Of a DNA stretch of 64,000 bases, positions 49,801 to 61,267 are shown in pieces. A program made the translations under genes and the position numbers. Every line of letters begins with the position of its first letter. Position 1 is the stretch's first letter. The stretch is taken from assembly GCA_964020085.1 (NCBI GenBank), contig OZ026609.1:67501-131500 (forward strand), in the 5' to 3' direction. This DNA is from Micromussa lordhowensis (lineage: Eukaryota > Cnidaria > Anthozoa > Scleractinia > Lobophylliidae). A model generated the notes under the pieces. The model saw nothing but the letters and a program-made list of their open reading frames with translations, did not search any database and was not told where the DNA came from.

Positions 49801-50639
49801 TGCTTTAAAAAATACAATGGTTTGAAGATAAACAAAGAATTCCAGGTTTTTAGATATTTTCCTTTTCAAGTCATGGAAACTGTGTTTATAAAATCATATT
49901 CATTTTCCTTTTTTCTGTTTCTTGTTTTTGTTTTTCTTACAATTTTCCGTGCCATCTTTCGCCTCGTTATTTCAAATTGAAAATTAAATCTTGGTAGTTA
50001 AATAGTATCGCTTTCCCTTAATGCATGAAAACCAACTCTTATCAATATCTTAATTGCAAATTTAATTGATAAGTATCTTCCAAGCAATAAAAAGAACTCA
50101 CAACAAAGGAATTCACAACAGATAGAGATTGTTTACGAACAAGGCGACAGATACAATGCGCATGTGCAGTTATGCGTCACACTATAAAGACTCGCACAGG
50201 GGAGATTAATTAAAGAGAGAAGCTGATTGATTTTGCCAGTATACTCTTGAAATACCATCTAAGGGTTTAGCGCTTTTTGTATTTCATCTCCTTTTTAGAC
50301 AAAACACACAATTGGACTTGATATCGGATCATGCGTCTTGAGTATAAAAAAGGCCATTACTTAAGCGAAATAATTTCCGAACAGTACCGTTAAATATGTA
50401 CGATATGCACTGGCTACTCATACTTTTGGATGATTTAAGCTATCTAGTAGTTTGGTCTGCAATTCAATCGACTAAAGCTGTATTTTCATCATGAAAATCA
50501 GCTTCTTAAATTTCGTCATCGTATCAATAAACTTTCAGCCAAACATGCGATCAGTAAGAATAAAGCAGTTCATAATTGTAAACTTTCTCAATTATATTAT
50601 TAATTATAAGATTTTCTTATAATGAGAATTAGAGTTCTG

Positions 50640-50838
50640 TGGTATTTATGTTAGTGAGTTATCAATATTAGTTTTTGATTTCAGTCTTAGATAGATTTTT
50701 ATCGATTCGTTTTTGTATTTTTTAGATTATATTTTAGATAGTTAGGTGTCCCCTATTAGCAATGTTGAATACTCTCTGCTAGATTTTGATAGACACGTTA
50801 ATAAAGTCATTATTATTATTATTATTATTATTGTTATT
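50640..50838 (+). repeat. Possible LINE 3' end with (ATT)n tail
   Basis: A non-coding stretch with AATAAAGTCATT runs into about eight ATT triplets (about 50811-50838), the same kind of tail as the L2-like copy at 10931. No coding part remains, so the call rests on the tail only. Confidence 0.3.
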
Positions 50839-52014
50839 ACATATAAAGATAATAAAAATTCTTGCATAGCGTTCGTTTATCGTGTTATAGATGTACTCCA
50901 GATGTTGGAAGAGCAAATTTAAAGGCAAGGAACGAGGTTTTCGAGATGCAGCAAAGAGAAACTCAAATTTCACAGTGTTTTTTAAAACATGTTTAGTAGG
51001 ATTAGTGATCAATTTGTATCTTGTTCCAGCCTCAGCCGGAATTCGAAGAAGTCTTACTTAAGGCGTTTTTTAACTGAGTTGTAGAAAACATATACGTTAT
51101 AGTAAATCAGGAGTTCAAATCCTTAACGCTTGTTCAAAAAACATATGTAAATCAAACCATCAAACAGCATCGCGCTACACACACTACAAAATATTTTTGG
51201 TTGAAATCGTTATCACAGGATAAACAAGGCATTAAACCTTTGGTGTACTATACAGTAGTATTTCTTTAGATTACAACATACACTAAAACATACCTTTAAA
51301 ACTGTGTTAAATCTCGCCTGGCGTCCAGCCGCTGAACTTTCCAATTTCCAAAGGGATGAAAGATCTTCAATCGCCCTAAATTACGTTTCATTGCGAACGA
51401 CGATTCCATTTAACTACAGCAAAACTGTGTTTCAATTGGAGATTGTCACATTTTTCGCGAACATAATGTTTTCTTAGCGTTCGGGCCATTGCTATACTAT
51501 TTAGCACGATATGATATATATAAAAATTGAGTTTTAACGAACTTAAGATCAAGGTAACCCGTTTTCACAAATGATAACACCAAGGCAGTTAAGGTTTTGG
51601 TTTCAGTGGATGGTTTTATGACAGATCAACCCGTTGTTTAGCGGGTTGTTAGCGGGTGTAACGGGTATTTCACTTCTTCAAATCTTTGTTTGAAAGAGCC
51701 TTTGGTCAAATGTAAAAACTTCACTAAATTGAAGTTTTGGTTATGCTACATAGATCTGAAGTGTTAGTCTCAAAGATTCAAGGAAACCTGAACTGAGATA
51801 CAATTATCATGTAATTCTGCAATTAGATTGGTAAGTGAAAGATCATTTTTGATTATAAAATTGTTTAAATTAGGTTCTAATAATAGCCATGTCACAGTTC
51901 AACGTATAACTCAATCAACTGCATCAAGCTATCCGAGGTTATAGCGTCGCATTTTAACGAAAAGCTCTCAATACTGAATTTAAACTACATTACCAGACAA
52001 CAGAGCTTATGGAT

Positions 52015-52037
52015 GGGCGGGGGGGTGGGGGGGAGGG
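52015..52037 (+). repeat. G-rich run with quadruplex potential
   Basis: GGG, then tracts of seven and seven G, then GGG, separated by single bases, in a region without genes. Four G-tracts with one-base loops satisfy the usual quadruplex pattern. Confidence 0.7.
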
Positions 52038-52388
52038 TAATCGTGATGGATCAATGGGTAAGCAGTCAGGGTACCATTGAGTTAGTGAGTTCAGTAGACC
52101 TAGAATTGATTGTGACTGTTGTGTAAGTTGTATTCATCCCCACGTTTTGCGTTCTTGGGCAAGACGTTAGTGCGCCGCTCTAAACTGAAATGGAAATGGT
52201 TACCGGCAAATAGACAAATACGCGACCTCCCTTGGGAGTGGTACTACTCCTACCTTGTCGCTCAGTGTTATAGAACCAAGCCCGGCAGAGCAAAGCTCAT
52301 CATTATTATCATTTATCCGCTCTTCGAGAGGAGAATTGGGCTGTGGTCTCCCTGCTTCCAGGCTAACCCCAAATAGGTTAAATTTATA

Positions 52389-53334
52389 TATTTAAAAAGT
52401 GAAAAACGTTCTCTGGTTAAAAAGATTAAAACGTAAACTTGTGGCTATCAATCTATGGCCTTCAACGAATGAAAATGTACGAAAAGAGGATAAAAATGTA
52501 AATGACGTCTAATTACATTAAGGCGGGGGTAAACGTTTCAACGTTTCAAGCGACACTAAATCTCTCTGCTCATCTCATTAACCACTGTTTGGCGGTTTTG
52601 TGTAAATTTTTGGGTGATTTTTGGCCATTTTGGGAAAGAGATATTTTTTCTCAAAGGATAGGTTAAATTGAGGAAAATATGAAATGTTGAAGATTTGATG
52701 GATTTGGAAAATTGAAATTTGAAGTGAAGAATTAGTAGACGGATACCAAACAGTCCCCTAGCAACCTGGGGCTCTCTTTTGCGGGGGTCAACTGTCTGGT
52801 AGTATTTCCAATCCATCTTAATCCTAACAATTTCCTTTTTTATATCACTTCAAATTTCACACCTATTCATGTTTACCCCAGCCTTAAAATGGAGTGTTGC
52901 CTGGGCAATGGTTTTGAGTTGATGCGGACAGTCGGACAATAACTTAAAACTGTTGCCTAGGCAATATACTCCCGATTTTATTGTAGCTAGACGTCACTCA
53001 CATTTTTATCTCTCAGCTTTTTTCACACATCTTTTGTGTAGATCAATTTCGATATATTAAAATTCATCTTAAAACAATAGACCTTAGTACGAGGCTCCGT
53101 GGAATAACTACAGAGTTTTATTCCACAGAGCCTCGTGCTGAGGTCTATTGTTTTAGTCTGAATTTTAATATATCGAAATTGGGCTACTCTAGTTTTATAA
53201 ATTTTTCGCACCTCTTTTCGTATATATTTCCGTTCGCGCGCCAACATTTTCACTCGTTAAAAGCTATAGACTGCTAGCCGAAAGCTTATGTTTTAATCTT
53301 TTTAACTATGGAACGTTTTTCACTTTTTAAATAT
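52389..53334. mobile_element. 946-bp TIR element directly upstream of the TSP1/LamG gene
   Basis: Terminal repeats of about 45 bp: ATATTTAAAAAGTGAAAAAC and GTTAAAAAGATTAAAAC at left, answered by GTTTTAATCTTTTTAAC and GTTTTTCACTTTTTAAATAT at right. It is non-coding. It ends about 50 bp before the splice acceptor (53385) that precedes the gene's start codon, and it contains the palindrome at 53044-53181. Confidence 0.65.
53044..53181. mobile_element. Fold-back element nested in the 52389-53334 element
   Basis: Arms of about 65 bp, CAATTTCGATATATTAAAAT and AACAATAGACCTTAGTACGA, answered by AGGTCTATTGTTTTAGTC and ATTTTAATATATCGAAATTG, around a short loop. It may be a later insertion or the internal hairpin of the outer element. 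Confidence 0.65.
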
Positions 53335-53396
53335 GTCCTATCACGGTTTCAGCTATATTTTAAATCATGTTATATTTTCTTGCAGATTGTTTTATT

Positions 53397-56300
53397 ATGA
53401 AGTTTGTAGCCATGATCGCATTAACATTTCTACTTGTGGTCATGATATGCTGCGCAGCCGAAAACTCAACAGCATCAGCCGGTTAGTGATGATTGTTCAC
53501 GTGATCACGTAATCCGATTTTTCAATGAATCATTAGCCAATCCAGAACTAGAGTGAACTGATTGCAGTTTTATAACTTTTCAGTAAGGCTTTCAGCTTAA
53601 ATTGCTCTCCTTCAGTTTTGACGGCGACCAATATATACAGAATTGGCAATGAAAAACTGTTCTATACCAACAAGACAACTAAAAATCTCGTTCATATTTT
53701 GACCCTGGATTAGTGTTATTCGGCTTCAAACAACGCGGCGAGGAAATTAAAACGGTTTTAGTCCATCGTAGAAGAAGCCTGATAGAATACTGGAATCTGC
53801 AATGCATGGGTAGGACTAAGTCCAAGAGAAGTAACAATACTCCAAGCTGCTTGATTTCTGTCAATTTATCTTCCTTTTCTTTCTCCTACTGATACGTAAA
53901 TTTTTAGAACAAATACTCCTGCTAATACATAAACCATTTTATGTCATCTTTAAGAGAAAGCTTTGGGTTATACATCAAAACCTGAAAATGATACTTCTCA
54001 TTACAACAAAAACCGCAAAAGGGGGCACTATACACCCCGGCCCACTGATACCACGCCCCGTTTAGGGCGTGGTCTAAAGGGGGCGAATTGTCCTAGAACT
54101 CAACGGCATTTTTTCCAAACGTTGTATGATGAACGAGTAGTGAAAGTCCAGGACAGGCCCAGTTCTATGTTACTCAGACGTGGATCTGAGAAGTTAGGGA
54201 TGACCTCCTTGTTTTGGATTTTAGGTAAAACCTGTTGGACCGAGTGCACGAAGACATGTGGTGGTGGAACGCAAGTCACGTGTGCAAATAATACAGTTGT
54301 GACAAGAGCCTGCAACACAATCCGATGTCCAGGTGAACGATTTGTGACATTTTTAGGTAGAGAGAAAGGGCTGGCGTTTCGCCGAGGCTCCCTAAGGTCA
54401 ACCTTGGTTTATATTTATCAACTATTTTGCTTTATTTTCAGGAGATCCCGAGTGGACAAAGTGCTCATTAACATGTGGGGGTGGAATGCAGACAAACATT
54501 GATAACAGCAGTATTATACGAACGTGCAATACCATGGCATGTCCCGGTATTGGATTCTTATCAAATGTTTTAGTCATTTGGTTTCAACCTCGTTCGGCCA
54601 CGGTTTGATTGGGTTTCAGATTGACTTTTTTTTCTAGCAAGTTTTGAAGTGTATTCTTTTTGTGTCTTTCGATGGAAAAAGTAGTCACAAAAGAAATTCC
54701 CCTCAAAAGATAACTGCAAACTGTTTTCTGACAATATTACGATCAACCTTGGGTTCCATGTAAGCTCTTTTCTGTGTCCTAATATCTTTCGTTACTCACT
54801 CCAGTTTTCTGTAATATCCACTCTTTAGGAGAGGCAGGCTGTTTGTCAGCGTATCTCAGCTTCGAGCACGTTTACAATAATCACATTGTTTACGACGAGT
54901 CACACAACGGAAACTCTGGAACCATGCACGGTTGCGCGCGCATTGTAGACTACGGTAAATTCGGCAAGGGACTGGAACTGGGTGAAGATGGTAACGTAAC
55001 ATTTGATGTAGAAAAATTTCACAATCGTCCCACGGACGCCATTACCATAGCGCTGTGGCTCAATTTGTCACAAATAAATGGAACGCACGAGCTCTTCTTC
55101 ACTTGTGGCACCCCCGAACTCTACAACATGGGAGATTATCATTTTGCTATTGATCATGGCAAAGTGCAGTGGCTTGAAGAACTCCCAGGGGGTGGTACGA
55201 GGTTTAACGTGTCTTCAAGTAAGTGATCTATGCTCAAACCCTTTCTGTATTTTTTCCTAACAGTGCGATGAAAACTTCTGTATTCATGTTGTTTTTGTCC
55301 CGCTAAAAGGAAGTAACATAGATAGCGAGATAATCATAATCGCTACTTCTTGTCCACCGCCCTCGACCTGGTTGCCGCTATAAACTTAGTGTCAACGCTA
55401 ACATTATTAACTCAATTAATTGGGCTGCGGATAGCTTTCGCATGTGGCTACCTGATTAACATCATGGGTGACAAATCACTCCTTAATTTTGGCGCGAAAT
55501 TTCAGCGTTAATTTATAATTACAAATTCGCCATGGCAACGTTTAGCACGAAATTTCTTGATACAATAAACAAGTCAAGAGCCCACAATTGTAAGGACGTT
55601 TTGTCATCTGCGATATTAAAAGTTGGAAATAATTTTACTTACGTTTTGAAAATTGTAACAATTTCCCACGCCTAAAGGCTTGTGAAATTATAAGAAGTTT
55701 CTCAAAACGTGCTTGAAATTATTTCATAATTTCCCTCGCCAGCATTTGATTACCCATGCTTATTGCATTCTTAAAGGGACACAGTCAGCTTTGTGACTGC
55801 GTTGACCTGGACGCTAGCTTTTCTCACTTTGAAAAAAGTTTACCTCAACCTGAAATCAAAGTTCATGCAGAAATCCGCTTCATTTTCCGCAGTATTTGCT
55901 TGATTTTCAACCGTTTACTGAAAAATCTGTTTTTGCGTGTCCTTTTGCTTATCCTATGATATTATTTTTATCATATCTGGTTAAAAACAGCATTTATCGC
56001 GTCTCTGTTACATGCAAATTAGCAATTGAATGGTATGTAATGCGCATGTGTACCAGCTGACTGTGTCCCTTTAAGTATTGAATAATAGCTGAGAGACGCT
56101 GAGAGTATCGGTTGTGTCCTGGTGTACCGGTACACAGAGGGAATAACTATTGTACTCCTTTGTTTACAAGCCTTTGTTTAGCTGTTGCATATTGTTGGGT
56201 CTATTGTATCGGTTCTTGTGTACCGGTACACGACGACAGAACCAGAGTATCTTACACAGAGTCCATGCTAGTTTTCCTGGGACATGTTTTCGTATAACAG

Positions 56301-56741
56301 TCGTAAGTCAGAGTACATTGACCAAGACTATGGACTTCACCATCACATTTTTCTCATTTGTTTTCAGATTCTACTATTCAAAGTAACATGTGGTACCATA
56401 TTGTTGGGACCTATCGAGTGTCTACTTCAAGAGCTCGTCTTTATATCAATGGTGTCCTCTCAAATGAACTAAAACTGCCCACGATCCCAAAGCGGTCAGC
56501 GGTCCCACTTCCAAATAACAGCACGCAAGCGCAGTGGAAGTGTGCGAATCTTGGTAGTTCAAAGAAAGAAAAGCCGTTAAGAGGGATCATGGATGAATTT
56601 CGTATTTTTAAATGCGAACTTTTGCCAGAGGAAATAATGGATTTACACAGTAAAAATACTGTCAAGAGATTTCAGATTCCAGGACGTAAATTACAGAGAA
56701 GACCTGTTGAGTTGGGTAATTTTGTGAAATCAAAGAGATAG
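53397..56741 (+). CDS. Secreted protein with two TSP1 repeats and a LamG-like (concanavalin-fold) domain
   Basis: Exons 53397-53481, 54225-54332, 54442-54546, 54829-55218, 56368-56741; in frame, 353 residues. All introns are phase 1, typical of shuffled extracellular modules. Residues 1-20 or so are a signal peptide (MKFVAMIALTFLLVVMICCA). Two short thrombospondin type 1 repeats follow, CWTECTKTCGGGTQ to NTIRCPG and WTKCSLTCGGGMQ to NTMACPG. Then a LamG/jellyroll domain: SAYLSFEHVYNNHIVYDES, TIALWLNLSQ, SNMWYHIVGTYR, ARLYINGVLSNELK, IMDEFRIFKCELLPEEI. No membrane anchor is visible; the basic tail ends VKSKR. A splice acceptor at 53385 shows at least one upstream non-coding exon. An alternative acceptor at 53954 would add 90 residues. 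The function is unknown; matrix or adhesion is likely. Confidence 0.85.
53955..54224 (+). other. Possible alternative 5' extension of exon 2 (TSP1/LamG gene)
   Basis: The acceptor TTTAAG at 53949-53954 would join exon 1 in the correct phase and read through 90 codons (KPENDTSHYNKNRKRGHY, DRPSSMLLRRGSEKLGM) straight into the first TSP1 repeat. The stretch is basic, has no domain, and ends at the standard acceptor TTTTAG, so it may simply be an intron that is open by chance. Confidence 0.3.
55775..56070. mobile_element. PiggyBac-like MITE with TTAA duplication
   Basis: A perfect 16-bp terminal repeat (AGGGACACAGTCAGCT) bounds 296 bp, with TTAA directly outside both ends (55771-55774 and 56071-56074). 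It is non-coding and lies in the last intron of the TSP1/LamG gene. Its ends differ from the TTAA element at 22651, so it is a separate family. Confidence 0.75.
56122..56231. repeat. Two identical 14-bp palindromes (GTGTACCGGTACAC)
   Basis: The perfect palindrome GTGTACCGGTACAC occurs at 56122-56135 and 56218-56231, each shortly after TCGGTT. They may be the ends of a small unrecognised element or paired protein-binding sites. They lie in the last intron of the TSP1/LamG gene. Confidence 0.6.
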
Positions 56742-59700
56742 TAGAAAAGGAAATCTGGCGTAAGAATCAAGTTATAAATTTTCCTGACAGAGCTCAACTC
56801 ATGTGAGTCTTAAAGATTCAGACGTTTACCAGACGTTTGGTTTGGATGAGATGTAGTGTCTCAATGTCAAGAATCTTGCTCCATAAACGGGGCGTCGACA
56901 CCGACTTAACAGATGAGAAGAGACAGCAGCGTAAATATTTTTAAAAATGCCTTGGTGTTAACATGGAATACTCAATGACGGATCTTCGGACTCTGTAGGG
57001 AGAATTGAGACCAGCGATCAGTTGCTTCACCCGCGCAGTCTCTGTGTTTGAATCTTATCTGCTGATTTCTTCGAAGTTCTTCAGGTGTAGAACATGTTCA
57101 GTTTTCTCAAGCATTTGTCAAAGCTTTTATGGCATACCTTATCTGTTGTAAATCCTCTACAACGCCTACAACGCTATGTTCAAAGTTAACTACCTCCTAC
57201 CAACTGGGATTAAGTTAACAAGGCTCTGTTCTGTTTATAATTTAATCAGAAAATAGAACGAACACTCACGGGTCATGCAAAAACGGGATTTGTCGCGTTA
57301 CTTCGGAAACATTCGGCGCTGTTCGTCAATGGATCAGTGTTTTCATCAACTGGTCGTTGTTTTCCAGAATTCAAATTTTGTATTTACTAGTCTGTATACC
57401 ACAAATAAAACGACGTACATGGGATGTGTGCTCGACAACTAATGGGCTCAGTGGTTAACCTGTCACAATCGTAACTAAGTAACAACCCTGAAAATCTATA
57501 AGAATCAGAGTCCTATAAAATGATTCTAATCGACTTGAAACCGAGGCAAAACAAACGGAGCTCGCAGATTTAGTCCCTTATCACTTCAAAGTGAGAGGGG
57601 TGGTCGTAGGAAACCAACAGTGGTTTTCTTGGCGTAGACCCAGCTTATTTTTCTCCTAAGAGGTGCCTTTAATGAGTAGTAAGCTGAGACAAATTGTGGC
57701 AAATTTAATTCATGTTTATTTTTGGCTGACTTTGTACCCCGAGAGATACTAGTAAAAATAGAAATGGAACCCACTTAGTGGTATTGCTTGAAACCACCCT
57801 CTGGCAGTTGGTATAGTAATAGCTTGTTTCAGCTGCCCGTTTTATTTTCTAAGCTAAGTACCAAGGTGGACACAGTTTTTAAATCTTCTTCAGAATAATG
57901 CGGTTATCCTGATAGCGCTCTGTAAATTTTTCCCTTTACATGTCCAAGAGTTATTTCGAACTTATCGTTTATTATCGTGATTTTGAACTGCGAAACTGTG
58001 GGACGCAGCGGGTGCACGCCAGTTCTCTTCCCTTCCAACAAACAAACAAAAACTTTTAATACAGCTATAAATAACACCTGAAAAAAGACAGGACTGAAGC
58101 AAAGAAAAGGCAGATAGTCAAAAAGAAAAAGGAGTACAACATCCAACGAGGATTTCGCAACCAAACACCTTGAAAACTCGATCACGTGGTACAGAATTTA
58201 TCATATGTCACATTAGTACTCTGAATATGAAAAAAAATTTCCTCAGGTGTTGCGGTTTGTAGATAAAAGTTTCTGCGATGCAACGCGCCTAACCACGGAG
58301 AAAATAGACTCCCCCTGGAGTTCTCAAATTGATATTTCCCCAATGAGTGATGAACGCTTCGCTGTTACCTGCCGAGAGATCTTGAAGCGTTTTGAACGTT
58401 AGGCCTCGTCAACTTGAGCGGCAAGTCGGCTCAGTTTGCGACATTCAAAGCAGATATAGCTGCTTTTGTGGTAAAGTTCTTTCTAAGAGTTAATTGTTGA
58501 GGAACTTTCATGGCAAAATATTTACCTTAAAAAATGAACTGTTTGAATAAACATATAACTGTCTGACAAATAATTGTTTTAGCGTGAGAGTTTTGTAATA
58601 TTACTTTCGAATGGACGAGTCTTGCGCCAAATGTTTGGAGCTTGAGAGTTCTGTAATTTCCCTTAAACTTATTTCAATGCTGACAGAGAGTTTTGTTTTG
58701 CTTTTAATTTATTCACGTCTCTTATATAAGTCTCTGACTGATGTGGGCTACAGAATGACCTCAGCTTGTACAAAATGTGACAAAGGCGAAGTGCACTGAA
58801 TGTAGACCACTTAACTACACACATATAGTAAACCAGATATGTTTATAATTATTTTAGACATAATTTTCCACAGGTTTTATTTCACCATAGACCAGTGAGA
58901 TATTAATTATCTCAAAATACTAGTTGGCTGACCTCTCCGTTGCCTCCGGCTACAGCATCTCCTCATGAGAAGCGTTAGTTAAAGTACGTTGCCGCTCGCC
59001 TGCTTATCCCAGTGAGTGAACTCACATTTGTCGCTTTCAGGTGCGCGGTTCATGAGTAGTCACCTGGTCTATAGCGTTCTCTTTATCTGGCTTAGTACTT
59101 TCACGTAACGGGCAGCTGAAGGTCCAGACACTTATTAACACCTTGGAAGAAACCAGTCACGAATCTTCTAAAGCTATTAAAACTATATCACGCGCAAAGG
59201 AAGAAGTTCTTAAAAATTAATTTGGCGCCGACCTAAAAGAAAATTATGACAACGTCTAAAACATTGCCGTTGGGCCCCTGGGACACGTTTGCGTGAGTAA
59301 TGTCCCGGAATTCTTCTTAAAACAAAACTGAAAACAGCTTTAACAGAAAATTAAGAGTTCAGAAATTTACCTGCATTTTTACCAAAGACGATCTTTGTTT
59401 AAGAAAAAAACTGCCTTACAAAATATGCAATGAACTTTAATTTTTAATGAAGTAATTTCAAAAAGCCAGGAGTATTTTGGGCATAATGAGTTAGAACTTC
59501 ACTTGAATTGGGTGCGGTGTCTAATCGAATTTTGTCCGTTGTCAGGTGCAGGTAAAATTACTGTATAATCAATATTGTACCTTCTACTTATATGTCGTCC
59601 ACTGAAAGTTCCTTGACTTAACCGAGCGATCAAGAAACATTCGCTCGACGTCGAAGAGAAGTCTGATAACTGAAAACTTGCGCTAATCAACTTCTAATCT

Positions 59701-61267
59701 AGCTTGTTACATTCAATCTGTCATGAAAATAACCGGCCCAAAAAGTGTGTCTATTTTCGTTTGTTCCTCGAGGGAAAATAAAATTTCTCGCGCCACTAGC
59801 TGTCATCTTGCTAATTGAAAGCTTTTTTCATAAGAAAGGTTTTATCACATCCCCACTTTATTATCACTCACAATTTGACCTTTATAAGTTTCCACTTTCT
59901 CAACATGAAGGCGCCATCAAGATTTTGAAATATCTACTGACGCCTTTTGTCAAAGAAATAAAATAATAACGTCGAGTCGCTAACTGATATTATGTGTTTG
60001 GCTTATCAGAGAAACGTTTTCACAGTTGTCTCCCGCAGAGACTCTTTACGACAAACCTAACATGTTTAAAAAACGCCTGCGTTGATCAAACCTTCCGACA
60101 TTTCTTTAAGAGGGGTTGTGGTCGGTCGGTTGGATCATCATGAATTCAGTGCAGACGAAACAACTTCGTTAAGCGCAAGGCCACAAAAGTCGTGTCGTTA
60201 CCAACCCGTGTCAATGTTATGTTTTTGCACTAAAACGGAGGATATTAAAAGCTATTGAATTTTTCTGAAAATACGTTTTGTCCGTTTGTGTAAAGTTGCA
60301 CGCCCCCATTAATCATCTATTGTACACTAAGTTTGCGCTATTTTAGTTTTTGCTGTTTTCTCAAGCTGTGCCGAGCTGAGCAGCTGAATTGAGTTAGTCA
60401 CCACACTGTTTGCACACAAGAAATAAATTGATCAAAATTATGCCTGACTACTTTCAAGCAACAACGGAAGTGAGAATTGTTCTTTCACAGTCATGCAAAA
60501 CCAGGAGATGTTATGCATGAGTAGGAGAAAATCTAACAACCTGTCTAAGATCTGAAGCCGAGAAACGCTAATCAACAGCACATTAACCAAGACATGTTAA
60601 CACAAAATTTCAGCGTTTAACAAAGTTTATTTATTTTCTCTTTTTGACAAACTCCTAAATCATTGTACCATTCTCTGTTATAACTTATAAATCTCTCTAC
60701 AAAGTTTTATTTTCATATTATTTACAACAAACCCTTCTACTTTCTTTTACTCTTTACATAGTCGAAACTAATTGAATTCACGGGCGAATATAAGAATGTT
60801 TTGGCATAACGAAGCGACTTAGAATTACAATGAATTGTTCTTCCACTCTGGGATCTAAAAACTGTTTTCACATTTCAACAAATATTTTATTATAAAATGT
60901 TTATAGTAACTATTTCTAAACTATATATATATATTATACAGATACATTTATGTATTTATACTTAATAATATGTTTCTACTAAACAAAATGTAAGAGAAGA
61001 CAAAACTTCGCTTTTTGCTGTTGTTTGCGTACGCTGAGTACTACCACTTAATACGAGATAAAAATAAGGATCAGGTGTTATTCTGCGAAACTTCGTATTT
61101 TTCTCAGATCTTACAGTATTCCTTACGAGAAATACTTAACACACAAAACGATTTGTTAACTATTTATTTTTTTGGTTTTCAATAGAGTATTAACAACACG
61201 TGCCTAGTTTACTGCTGTAGAACTGAATTTACAGTACTCAACCTTCCTCGCTGTAAGCAATGGATAT
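56742..61267. other. 4.5-kb convergent intergenic region
   Basis: The TSP1/LamG transcript has a candidate AATAAA at 57414-57419. Beyond that I find no gene, RNA or clear mobile element, only a short (TA)n run near 60924-60940 and AT-rich sequence before the zinc finger gene, part of which is probably that gene's 3' untranslated region. Confidence 0.45.

Larger units (their letters stand above)
46897..53396. other. 6.5-kb divergent intergenic region (PRDM6 / TSP1-LamG gene)
   Basis: No protein or RNA gene can be supported. It must contain both promoters; no clear motifs stand out. Repeats seen are a possible LINE 3' end near 50640-50838, a G-rich run at 52015-52037, a SINE-like fragment at about 52135-52330 (weak), and an inverted-repeat element at 52389-53334. 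The first 3.5 kb appear unique and AT-rich. Given the neighbouring developmental regulator, conserved enhancers could lie here, but nothing in the sequence proves it. Confidence 0.45.
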
